From NCBI GenBank assembly GCA_030272585.1, contig BSYQ01000003.1, forward strand, positions 4,092,001-4,156,000: a DNA stretch of 64,000 bases. Reading direction: 5' to 3'. The notes beneath the pieces were generated by a model. The model did not search any database and was not told the DNA's origin. It saw nothing but the letters and a program-made list of their open reading frames with translations. Shown piece by piece: positions 47,374 to 59,209 of this stretch; the first letter of the stretch is position 1, and each line of letters starts with the position of its first letter. The stretch is from Bryopsis sp. KO-2023. Its lineage: Eukaryota; Chlorophyta; Ulvophyceae; Bryopsidales; Bryopsidaceae. The position numbers and the translations under genes were made by a program.

Positions 47374-48804
47374 ATGGACAGCACCAACGCTAAACCCTCC
47401 AGCCATGCACGGAACACGAGGATGTGGAAAGATTTGGGGGCGAGCTACGCCGAGCTCTCCGCATTGCAAGATGTTGATATTTTGAACGCGGGTTGCACTC
47501 AAGAAAGACAAGCAACGGCGGGAAAACCCTCCCACGGCGACCCCCATGGACCTGGAGGTTTTGTGATGGCGGTGTGTGGTTCGATATGTCAATTTGCTTT
47601 TTGACTGGTCAAGTTCGGTGACCTCCAGCTTTGCGCACGCACAACATACTGGCGGCGTGGACGGCGTGCATGCATATGATCCAATCGTGGTCGTTTTCAT
47701 TGGACAAAAGCCGATTCCGCCGCCGTCATATTTCCATGCATTCTCCTCACCCTTTTCCTAACCAAACCTGGCCAGCTACAGCGCCTGCTGCGTGAACTCA
47801 CTATCGATTCAAACGTTTGTCTGTTCAGAATACCTGGAGCATCGGCGGAGGCGATCCACCGACCAAATTGGTATCCGAGCAAAGAAGCAAATACTGTGCG
47901 CCGCCGAAGCAGGACAACCCAAAGGTATTCCATTTACACAGTTTCGCCGCTGTGAAAGTGTTTCCTAGATAGCGTTACACAACCACATGGGCCGCAACCC
48001 CTCCACATTGATCTGAATATCAATTTTTTTTTTCAGGAGAAACCTCAATGTGTACGTGGAGGAAACTTTTCGTTGGGAGCAGACAAGAACGACTACAGGT
48101 TTGGAAAAAACACACAAAAAAACTGCAGGTTTGGAAGTTGCGACAGTCACCATTCCATAACACCCGCTAATTAATCAATGTCTTAAGCCAATCCCGCATG
48201 CCTTATTTAATCCCCATTTCTCATCAATCTTTGATTTGAGACTGGCTGGGTCAATGTAGGACAGTGGCACAAATTGATTTCAAAAGAGATAGATCGCCTT
48301 CACCACCCTTACCGATCAGACCCAAGGATGCAGGTGGAGTATATTCGATGGGGGATCATGTGAGCTTCAAAACGACGGCTGGATCTTCTTTCAAGGTCAG
48401 TCCTCACTTACCACCCACATCTGTGTCATTTTTCATATTTCTTTCGGGTTGGATGGTAGGCTGAAGTTTTGTTGCATGACCAACGGAAACAAAATCTGAG
48501 GGAATGCAGGGCCCCCCCAAAAAAAAGAGAAAGAAAACATTAAAAATTAAAACTAAAAATTCGCATGTTGAGAATGGTGCTGGAAAGCATTCCAGTGGAT
48601 GGCCAGGGATGTTGGTTTTCTCACCGGGGGGGTGGTGTGTTTCAGGATCATTGCCAAGAGTTTGTGAACTTGAAAGCAAATCGGGGCAGCGGTTTAGAAA
48701 ACACCCATCAACCAGGTTACAATATCATCAACGGCTCCGGCTCACTCAGCAACAACGCTTTTGAAAGCTGGGATGGTAGGGATTATCGACGGATGAGAGG
48801 ATAA
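47374..48804 (+). CDS. Small protein, possibly axonemal
   Basis: Exons 47374-47571, 47829-47924, 48037-48098, 48260-48395 and 48646-48804 join in phase to 216 residues. There is no signal peptide, membrane segment or enzyme motif. The chain has short units of the kind found in proteins bound to flagellar microtubules: GGNFSLGADKNDYRT, YSMGDHVSFKTTAGSSFK and PGYNIINGS, with SKYCAPPKQDNP before them. The assignment to flagella rests on this resemblance only. A protein of unknown function is the safe call. Confidence 0.6.
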
Positions 48805-51800
48805 GATGTGTCAATTTCTGTGTTCATATTCTGCAATGAATAATCCAGGTAATAGAGGAAGGTGAATCTTTTTTTTAGGGGGGCAAGTCCACATTTGTGG
48901 AGGGAGTGTCCATTTTGTGGGTTTTCTTTCCTGTGTGGGGTGTTTTTTTTTGGAAAGTTTGGAGGGTGACTAATTTGTCAAAAACATTTTATCGATTTGG
49001 GATAGTGGATTTGAATACATTTTGCAAGGAGATAACTGTCTCTATGAAACAAAAAAAATTGAAACCCCCAGTCTTGCGTCATTTTCTTTTCCATTCCAAT
49101 CCTACCAGGTGTTATAGTATTCGACTGTAAAAGCATACATGACAAATATTAAAAATGTTTTATTATTAATAGTATCAAACGTTAAGTCTTCTTTGTGTCG
49201 TCTGGTGGGAAAAAAGAGAAATGAGAAAAAATGTTCATTGTTCCTGATTACATTGCTGAGTCTATTACATTTGTCAATATTTTAGTCATCCATATTTTAG
49301 TCATCCCCCCCTTCCCCCCTTAATGAAGGATTGTAATGAGGAAGGTCGAGCAAATAATCCTCCTTTAAACAAAAGTCGAAGTCTTTTTTTTAATTTTTTT
49401 TTTTTCTTTCGGCACAAGAAATCTTTATCCAAGTCTAAAATAAACCAGACCCCTCAGTCTGTACGCTTGTCAGTTTAAACCCGAACTCTCGAAAGAAAAA
49501 ACATAAAAGAACAAGAAAGATAACTCTCGCAAGGCAAAAAAACAAAATAACGAAATAAAAAGAATGCCATAAAGTGTTGTTTTTTCTTGCTTGATTTTCT
49601 TTCTTTTTTCTTCTGTTCCTTCTTTTTTCGCATTCTTAAAAGAACGCGACTTTATTTGAGCTTTAATCAAAGTGTTTTTTTTCCAGATTTTACCCCACAA
49701 AACCTGTACTTTTTTTTTTGTTCACTCCTTTTTTTTTCACCCCCCAAAACAAAGAAGAGAGATATGGAACTTAATATTTTCATTTTTCTAATAATCAGGA
49801 GATATCCAAAGCACCAATTTCTTTCGACCCCGACCAAGGGGTAAAAAAGAACAACTCCTAGATATGAGCGTGCATATAATAAATAATATATGTGTAGTTC
49901 TCCTTTTCCTTTTTCCTTTCTTGGTAAAAAAAAATCCATCTATCTTTTTGTTCCTGTCCGTAACCCCCCTCTTTTTTTTTTTGGCTAACCACCAATATCG
50001 ACTGTTTTCTTTCCAAAAAAAAAAGGACCATTGTTTCTTTTCTCTGTTAAATTCCTTCACAACATTTTCCAGGTTTTTTTTTGTGCATCTCCCCATAGGC
50101 ACCTTTTGCTTCGAGACCCCTCCCCATTTTTTTGCCCCCCTCAAATACACAAAAATTTCCTCAACCAAAATTCCTTCATTATGTATTTAAAAAAATAACC
50201 CTGTTTTCCCTTCCCACCTGTTAGCTTTTCAGCAACCTCTTGCCCCTCAGGATTTTCGAATTTTCCCTTTTCTTTGTTTTGGTTTTAAATTCTGCTCCTT
50301 TTTTTTCTTCTTTTATCGTGCAAAAGATGCCCAAAAAGTGTGTGAAGTCCATCCATAATGAAATTTTATCTAAACATGTGCCTGAAAAAAAAAAAAAAGA
50401 TTTTACAGAAAACCTCTTTGTCACTCTTTTTTGGGGGTTAGTAATAACCTCATCACTTTTACTTTGGTAAGCAAGGGGGAATGACAAAAAGAAAAAAAAA
50501 GAAAAGAAGTGGTGCATTTCAAACCTCTTTCCTTAGGTTTTTTTCCTCTTGTCATTTCTTTATGTCCATACGTCAAAAAATATTCCATCGAGTTTTCAGG
50601 AACAAAAAAACGACCCACCTGAAAATACCCACATACTAAAAAGCTCTGTTGCCTTTTTTTTTTTTCAACCACACATGGTGACGCGGTTTGTTTTGTTTTT
50701 TCGTTTTCTTTTTTTTTTTTTCTTCCCCCCCCCCCCCCCACAAAATATATAATTTGTCCCTTTCCGATTTATTCTTCGAGAAAAATGCATTGAGTTTTTC
50801 ATGAAAACGAAAATAAAAAAAGAGAGAGAGAGGAAAAAAAAACACCACCGGAAAATAAAAAACAGCGTCATTTCCTCCCTCCCCCTTCAATTTTTTTTTT
50901 TTTTCATTTTCAATACGAAGCTGCACTCCATTAAGAGGCCATCAAAAGAAAGGGACGTATCTAAACCCCTGGAAACCACCATTGGTACAACAAGCAAGAT
51001 ATTCCTTTTTTTTTGCATTTAATGCATAAGGAGAGAACCCCCTTTTTTTTTCTCTTTAAAATGTCAAAACATAGTCCATCTCTTCCATTTCCTGTCCCAA
51101 AATAAATAAGATCAAAATAATGCTCAAAAAACAAACAATTTCAAGCAGAACCTCTTCTTTTTTTTCCTTTTTTCTTTCCATTGCCGACCATATCCTTTTT
51201 TTTTCCCTTCAAACAAGATGAACAAGTTTTTTTCTTACTATATATATATAGAAAGGGATATTTGAAAAAAAGAAAAGAAAAAAAAAGAAGAAAACAAGAA
51301 AACACTGGGTTTTTTTTTCCTTTCTTTTCAACCGAATAATAGTATGTTGAAACGAATACTGCAAAAATATCAGGCCATCCTGCCAATGTTTTCCTTTTTT
51401 TTATCTCTTATCTATCTGTATATATATTTTTTTCTCTCTCTCTTGCTTTGGATATACAAGCAGCTGCAATTTTACCCCACCCCCCTTTTATGCATGCATT
51501 TTCCAAAAAACGGAGGAACGGTGTCAGCCCAAATCAACCTTTTTTTTTTCCTTTTCTTCAATTGTTTGATGCTTCCTTTAATATTCAGTTGGGTTCAGTT
51601 TTTTCTTTCTTTTTCTTTTTTCCTTTTTTTTTTTGCCCCTCTGTTCAAGGTTTGCATGAAAACCCCCCATCTTCAACGTTTTTTCCTTCCATCTATCAAA
51701 AATATTTTTGATAGAATCCATACCTCAAAATCTTTTTTTTTTTTTTTCTTTTTTTTTCCAATTTTTTTTTTTTCTCTCTCTCTCCGAAGGCAGTCTTCTC

Positions 51801-52435
51801 CCCTCCCTTCAAAAACGATCGAAATCATTTTTTTTTTTTTTGGAAAACCGAAAAGAAAAGGCAAAAAAGAAAGGGGTCGAAAACCAATAAACGAAAAGGA
51901 GAATATATTTATATATATGTTTTCAAAAAAAAACAAAAAAACAAGATTACGCAGAAACTCAGAAACTCCCACAGAAAAAACAAACAAACAAACAGAAAAC
52001 CACATGCTTGAATTTTATACACATGGCCATACATTGCCACACGAAATATATCCAAGAGGAGATATTTATTCCATATAAATCCACCACCGCAAGACCCATT
52101 GGCCCACATCCTTATCTTTTTTTTGTTTTTCTCTTTTTTCTTTTTTTGTTCAAGAAACATAAATAATGGAGGACAATAAATCAGTTGCTGCATCTCCAAA
52201 TTCTCAAACCCCTACCCTCTTTTTTTTCTTTTTTTTGCTTTTTTTGTGGGTGAGGGGAATGTCAACGGAGCACAACACAAGTTCAACCCATTTTCCCCCC
52301 CTTTCTCTGGTTTTTCTTTGTTTTTTTGAAATGCTTTTCTTGGTTCTTGTTTTCCCTTTGCCCACCCTCCCCCCCCCCCCTTTTCTTTTTCTCAGAAATC
52401 CTGGGTGGGTTCTTTTTTATCCTATCGACTCCTTT
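48805..52435. other. Gene-free 3.6 kb desert, pyrimidine-rich from about 49380
   Basis: From about 49380 to 52400 the plus strand is dominated by T and C with many T8 to T16 runs, a C14-type run near 50727 and a C10-type run near 52371. Purine runs are shorter. No open frame has normal amino-acid composition. It lies between the 3' ends of two convergent genes. Confidence 0.7.
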
Positions 52436-55400
52436 TTAACCTTTTCGAAGGGCTCCGTAGAAACCAACAGCTTTCGTCAAGGAAGGAGAATCGATGAATT
52501 CCAACGCTTTGTCCACCACCTCTTCCGTGTTGGTGAACGTGGGGGAAAACAACAGGGGGAAACTCTGATGGAAAGGATAATACACCACGCTTTTTTCTGG
52601 GTGGTCGAACATCAATGTGTTGTGAGTGCATGCAACTTTCGCCATATCCACGCTTCTCGGCAAAGATCCTGTCAAAAACGATGCACACACACTTCCTTTG
52701 AAAAAAACCTTCCTCAACCCCCATGTTTCTAAATCAAGGAACATACATCAGCTGCGAAAAACCCCATTTCTGAATCTTTCCAAGAAGGAACACTGATATA
52801 TAACTAATATTCTGAGTCAGTCTGTGACACATTTCCATGAACGGGCTGCACTCGGCCGTTTGGCCTTGTGTAAACTACTTTCAAGTCAATTTAATTCATA
52901 TATATATATATATATATATTTATTTATTCTAATAATATATATCCTGTACTGGGTTATGTCACTGACCAGGATATCCTCCCCATGTGGCTGCTGTGATTGA
53001 ATAGCCCATTATTGCAGGCGCATTGACCACTATGTTGCCATACTTCAGCCCGGCGATGGCATCCTGGAAATCGCTCCCCAGCATCTTCTGCGTCCAAGGA
53101 TGAATCAGCAAAGTGCAGCTCTGGGTTCCCCAGCAACTCTCGTTCGCAAACTGGACCGCCGACCTCAGAAACGAAGCGGGATCGCTTTCGTTCGTAGGAA
53201 GCAACACCTCCTGTTCTCCAATTGACAGTTCAAAAGAAAAAAAAAAAATCATTGCCGTAAAACCAGTGTGTCATCTTTCATTTACATTCAACCCCCCCCC
53301 CCCCCCAAAAAAAAAAGGAAAAAAAACCCCACAAAAAACGAAGAACAACAAAGAAACTTGAAAAATGAAGCAAAGGCTACCTGCACTGCAGTTGTCCAAG
53401 TCTCCATTCTGGTCGATGACTCCTCAGGGCTCTGGCCGGTGACCAGCAAGAAAGGTAAAGTGCTGACCTTGCTCCCGCTGTGATGAATGCCAAGCTCCTC
53501 GACATCCGGAAACGTCCTCCTGAAGCCGTGCTGCTTCTGCTTGGATTTCGGGTACCACCCCACCCTCTGGGGGATCATCTTCAGCCGCCGCCTCAGTCTG
53601 TCCATGAATTCGACCCTCAAGGGCCACGACTCATCCAGCACCAAAACCTGAAGGAATCAACGAACACCGCATGTTATCAGTATATACAGTGATCACTATT
53701 CTATTTACTCAAAATATATTCATGGGGTACGGTGGTGCTGACAACCCTCCAATTAAAGTCATACATGAAAATCGTCAAGTGTTGCTAGGCTGGCAGCCTT
53801 CGAATATATATATATATATATTCGACCCAGGGTGCTTCCTCCCCTCAACCACAAGAAATTTCCGAATTGGTAAATTGAGCATTGTCGGCCAATGCTCTGA
53901 ACAAAAAAAACCCACAAAGATGTAAGAATGAAAGGATGGATCACCTCGACTCCTGTTGAAGTGTGGCCAGAGTTGTGAACCAACGCCGATGCCACGATGT
54001 CCGCATGACAGTCCAAATCTTTCGAAGACCATCTCCCTGGCACGACAATCACCGGAGAAACATTTCCCAGCTCCACCATCACCGGCTTCTCCAGAGGTGT
54101 GCCGCCGCCACCCTGGAAAAAAAAAAACTCCAAAACCCCACAGTTAGAACTCCTCGAGACACAACTGACAACGATCAATAGATGGCCCATTTTTTTTTTC
54201 AGAGGGGTTATATTCTGGCTCAGCGGCGGAGTGGTTTTTCCCACATTGAAACTTGAAACAGGAAGGGTCGCAGGTGTTGGGAAAAAAACCCCTCAGCACT
54301 GACCGTGTTCGAATTGGGCCTCCCTCGGACGATCGCATTGTAAGTGTCTTCCGAGCCAGTCACCCTTATGGTGTCGATGAGGCGGTGCCTGCAAAGAGAC
54401 AGCCCCCTTTCCATTCCCCCGTAGCAAAAGCCGATGAACCCACGCAACATGAGCGGCTTCAGGGCGGCTGCAACATATTGACCCAGAAACTCGTTCACGG
54501 GGTTCAATTTGAGCAGCACCACCTCATCATCCACGAACAGCTTGTGGAGAATGTCCAAAATGATGGCTGACAACTGGTTGCCGGATCCTGCAAAAACACA
54601 GGCTTTGACTCAGGCAATCCCTTTTTCCCTGTCTTCTCCCCCCCCCCCCTCCCCCGCAACTCAAAATGGCTTCAATATAGACCTCCCAGAGATACATTCC
54701 ATGTGGGTAACTTCAATGACTCAATATATATATTTTTCCACCTTTTTAAAGGGTTAGCTTTGGGGCTTACCTAAAACGAGTGCCACCTTTCCACGTGTTA
54801 ATCCAGGTACTTTTGCCTTGACTCCTTTACCCAGTCCCGCTGGATCTTTCTCCCTGTACACTGCACCCTGAGTTGGGAGTTTGTCCTTCTGCAACCAAAC
54901 CTCGCCTCTCACGTTGGGAAAAAGCAGAGCATCCATCCTGGCAAACCGAAAACAGGAAAGAGCTTCAACAGGGAAAGAAAACAGAATCAGGGACTGTCCC
55001 GGTGGGAAAAACAGAGTAGATCGGTTTCCTCTCGACACCGTTTTCCATCAGCAAATCCCAACACATTTTTGCTCCATGTGATCTCTGCTGATCCATGCGA
55101 TCTTTGCTGATTCATGTGATCTTGATGATCCAGCTCACCCTCGGGGAAAAACATCTGCAACATATTGTTCGTGTGCGCCTCTGTCTTGCTTCCTTATTGA
55201 CACTGGCCTTGGTTTTCCTCCACATCTCACCGCATCCTCAAGCTCCCGAAGCCCCATCACCACGGGAAGCCAACCAAGCCTGATGTATCGCCAATAACAA
55301 AAAATAACTCCCATCAGAAAACCCGTGCAGAAAATTTGCACCCCCAGAAAACCATGTAGGGCATGGAGCAACAACCAGTCAAAACTGGAACGCAATCGAC

Positions 55401-56442
55401 TGGACTTTCTGCAAACTCAATTTGTTTCTTGTTCATATTTCTTTCTTTACGTTGTATTAATATCATATTAACATTATTATTCTTATTTCTTTAAATCTTT
55501 AAATCTTTAAATTTTTTAATTTTTTTTTTGGGGGGGTGATCTCATTCTGACCATTCTTCCCCACAGCCCGAGCCATAGGATCCATGTGCCTGTACTGCAG
55601 CTTGAGCGGCCCTCCTCGAAACTTGAATGGCACATCTCCGGCAATCGTGCAGCAGAGATGCACGATCTTCCGTCGAAGTGTGAAACCAAGCTTCCTTGCG
55701 CTGAGCCAACGTCGCAAGGAGATTCTCTAGAACATCATCCGGGGTTTCTCCATGAGCCTCGAAACCTGTTGCCATTACAGAAATTCATATTTGTTGAAGA
55801 CTTGTTTTTTCAGATGAAAATTTCGAAAAAAATGGCCCAAACACAGGAACGACACTGATTGCATTACGTAATTCGAATTTCACGTAATATCTTATCGAAC
55901 GAACCCTTCGATCGCCTACCGATTGGAAGCTCCATGGGTTGTGGTTTCTTTTTCTGTGACGGGCCAGGAAGCCAAGACATGATCAGGTTCAGAAACCACG
56001 CAACGATGCGCCAGAACCGGTGCGCCAGGGAACCTGCGCAAACACCAAGCTTTCAAATCGACCCATCTCGGTCCAGCAAAACCATCAGCCCCGAACCTAA
56101 AATCCAGACACATCCGCCGCCGGATCCAGGGCTTCTGATCGCTTGTCAAATTCGCGAACCGATCCAAAAAAGTCGCTTCAAACGAGTCTTTCAACGCTTT
56201 TTTTTTTCCGTGCAAGGTGAACGGTCAATTTCAGGAGGAGGGAGATGGGGGGGGGTGTTAGGGCGCGTAGAACGCATTCGAGAATCGAAAAGGGCAGTAC
56301 ATCGGGGAAAGAAAACGGACTCACCCCAAAACAGTGAGAATGCCGAATTGCACGCTGCGTGCTCATCTTGCAGCTTTTTCACGTCCACCACCGTTTGCGC
56401 GCTTTCCCTCTCGACAGCACCTTGAATCTCGAAGGAGTCCAT
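52436..56442 (-). CDS. Membrane-anchored aldehyde-dehydrogenase-like protein with Cys-to-Ser active site
   Basis: Ten exons (from the start: 56325-56442, 55920-56033, 55552-55765, 55139-55279, 54771-54937, 54304-54587, 53945-54112, 53381-53647, 52967-53210, 52436-52728) join in phase to 669 residues. Residues 1-40 are polar, 46-61 form a membrane helix (FWRIVAWFLNLIMSWL), and a basic Lys/Pro stretch follows. The rest matches a bacterial-type subfamily: LLFPNVRGEVWLQ, VLLKLNPVNEFLG, DTIRVTGSEDTYNAIV, then VELGNVSPVIVVPG with the general-base Glu360. Where the family has NxxxxCxA, this protein reads HNSGHTSTGVEV, with Ser398 in place of the nucleophilic Cys. The end (NTLMFDHPEKSVVYYPF) is normal. 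Frame and splice sites are intact, so it is not an obvious pseudogene. Dehydrogenase activity is doubtful. An ATG further 5' is possible. Confidence 0.87.
52827..52884 (+). repeat. Dispersed 58-bp repeat, copy B
   Basis: It is the gapless match to 1986-2043. It lies in intron 52729-52966 of the aldehyde-dehydrogenase-like gene, antisense to that gene, and is followed closely by an AT microsatellite. Confidence 0.85.
52898..52919. repeat. (AT)n microsatellite
   Basis: About eleven AT units next to repeat copy B. A second short AT tract lies at about 53805-53821. Confidence 0.9.
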
Positions 56443-59209
56443 CCCGCCCAAGACCACCAGGGAAAACGACGGGTCCGCAATCTATGTAGGGATCGGGGGG
56501 TGAGGGCAAGGTGGGGTCCCATCATGGAGGATATTTTTGTTGATGTCTCATTTCATGCAACCCTTTTTCCCGAGGCATTTCCCCTCTTCTTGCGGCGTCT
56601 GCACGGTGGGGTTGAGGATGGTTTTGCTGGGGGGTTTTGAGGTTCGCAGTGGGCGGTCCCGACAAAACCTGCTGCCAAACAAGCCTTTTGCTTTGTTGCG
56701 ATGGGTTGAATTCACATGGCTAACGTCAACCCGAAGCACTGCACGATCACATGCACATTGCAGCTTGTTCAACAGCAGATGCCCATGTCGGCCTTGTTCA
56801 GTGTGTGTGTTGATGTCCCAACGTGACTGTTGCACTTTGGGCAAGCTGTTTCATGCAAAAGATGAGCATCCTGGGGACTTTTGAATTTCCTTTCAGCAGT
56901 GTGTGAGTTGTGTGATTCTTTTCTTTGTGTGTGTGTGGGCTTGAGAAAAAGACTGTGATAACTGGTCGATGGATGGATTGCGCTTCACGAAGTATGGAGC
57001 GACCGAAACGAACTGAACTCCCTGTTTCTGCAGTCCAAATAAAAGTTTTAAAAAATAAAAAATTCAGAAAAGATTCAACGTTGATTGACGGCTTCACGCC
57101 GAAAGCAAATTCGACTGAAGTCGAGAGTGTCCCTCAATATGATATGAAAAACGCTTGCGCGCGATCCAGACGGCGTGCCCAAATATCTGTCCCGGTTCCA
57201 TGCGTCACTCAACCACTCAACTCCATCCGCTACACCTTCGGCTGATCCCTTGACGACCACTAATCCTGTGACAGCGTCGCTGGCTGCAGACCAACCAAAA
57301 CAGCCACACAAGTCAGCAGCAGCTTGAGTCAGGCAATGTGACACCACGTTGCTGATCATGACAGGTTGATCTTTGAGAAACGACGAGCCAGCACCACATT
57401 AATGGTGTGCAACACACCTGGTGCTTTGCATAGTCAGATTCCCACCAAAACCTATTGGGTAGTGCCCCACACTTGGAGGACGCCCTGCAGTCGCGAGATT
57501 TTAGGTACAGTGGAAGATACGTGATATGCTGCCGACGCTGTTCGCTTCGGAATAGAGCAGGTGGGATACGATTTGGGTTTTCGATCGAACTTGTGTTGCG
57601 CACCGCGTAGAAGTCCCGTGGCGGGTGATCAGGGTTTTTAATATTCATCGTCGATAGGACAGGACGTTGGGACGCTGTCGTGGGTTGTCACAGAGCGTAT
57701 CGAGCGAGATAAGAGGTTGGGTGTGTTAGGGCACAAACGTCACCGACTGCTGGTGTTAGCCCTAAGATTGTGGAGTACAAATAGACAGGGGCGTTTTACT
57801 TCGGCTCGCAACTAATGTACCGTTTACAGTATAGCGGTGGGGATGCTCTAATCCCCCGCTCTGGAGTTGGTCATTGCGTTTCACATCCCAGGCTGTGGTC
57901 GATGGGGTTGTACCTCCTATCTTTCTCATTACTCTAGCCGTACGAGATTCTACAGCTCGTAGGTTCTCGGTCGTCAAAAAAGCTGTCGCGCAACGCAGGA
58001 GAGTTTCCCACTGCACGCTGAAAATAAACAGCAAAAAACCAGAAAGAACCCACCCTGCAGCCGCGAAAACACACACGCACGACGACGCTGTTGCCGATGA
58101 GCATATTTTGATCAGCTCCATCTTCTACAAGTAGGTGCAAGGAAAATACCCTGGGTTATGAGAAAAGTGACGAGCGTGCGCGGACCACGGCAGGGAGCTT
58201 TGCAGGACTATGGTCTGAAACGCTTGCGGGTCTGTACGTATTGAAACCAGTACCCTTGGAGCTATTGGTCGCCCTCATAGGCCCAACCGAGAACTCCTGT
58301 ACAGCGAACGAGCTATTGGGGCCCCAAGGAATGCGGGACGTCATATATTGGGGTTGGGGATCGAGTGCTGCAGAGGATTTCCTTCCGCTCAACGGGTCTC
58401 CAGCGCGCTGCGTGCTTCGACTGAACTCGCTTACGCACCTCGTCACGCGACGTTTCGGTGCAACACGCTCAGGGTTTCGCTGTCGGGCTGGTTCCAGTCG
58501 TCCGAGGTTAGGGTGGCCCCTGTCTTAAGCGCAGCCCCCGTCGAGATATTTGGAAGATACAGGAGTTTCCTGTGGTCAGAAGCCAAAACCAGTCGTCGAT
58601 TCCGAAAACACTAGTCCATACGCTTCCGCGGCACAGGCAATCGTTCTTTGTTTCCCTTTTTAAATCCGTTTTCTAGCCCACCTCCCGCAGCACGGTCTCT
58701 ATAAACCTGCTACAAGGTTGGGAAAACATCGGCAGCGCTGTTCTTGTTCTCTTGCCCCAGAAGAGAGCTGCCTGTTCTCGTTTTCGCTGGCGACGCCAGG
58801 GCGGTTGACAGCACACAGAATATCACGATTTTTTTGCGATGAAACGTTGTAGGCAGCGCCACGCGCGTTCGTTAGTGTCAGCCCGAACCTCTTCAACAGA
58901 GCATTGCATAGAATAACCGGTGGGTGAAGGGGAGATCGAAATTTGACTCTTCAAAACAAGCTTATGCTGTTTGTACCTTCGTTTCGATTCCTGTCATCAA
59001 TTCCCATGGTGACTGGTCTCCAAACGACGGCGGCTTGGACGGCGCTTTTTTCGCGCTCTCCTGCGAGCATCGCGATTTGAAAGCGATGGCGCCGTATCAC
59101 GTGCATCGGAGGCTTTCGTCCAGTCGGGAGCTGTTCAGGGAATGTTGGATGAAGTGGGCGATCGAATGATGGGCAGCTGTGGGTTGTGGTTTTTTTGCAG
59201 ACAAGCAAC
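56443..59209. other. 2.8 kb spacer with a homopolymer-poor island
   Basis: It lies between the divergent starts of the aldehyde-dehydrogenase-like and second coiled-coil genes. From about 57360 to 58900 it is balanced in base composition and nearly free of long homopolymers, unlike the rest of the window. Overlapping open frames occur on both strands (for example 58156-58446 minus and 58241-58528 plus). A minus-strand segment near 57310-57080 (ASDAVTGLVVVKGSAEG) follows a good acceptor and could be an exon. No rRNA, snRNA or transposase signature was recognised. Confidence 0.45.

Noticed and set aside
55552..55775. ATG at 55775 as the start of the aldehyde-dehydrogenase-like gene
   Set aside because: It is possible, but the base before GGTTTCGAG is a good acceptor (CAACAG) whose phase exactly matches two upstream exons, so the longer model is preferred.
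57720..58520. Telomere-like GTTAGGG / CCCTAA occurrences
   Set aside because: Only a few scattered single copies exist with no tandem array.
58156..58528. Possible rRNA-derived or antisense-rRNA reading frame in the island
   Set aside because: None of the universally conserved SSU or LSU rRNA segments could be found on either strand, so an rRNA origin is not supported.
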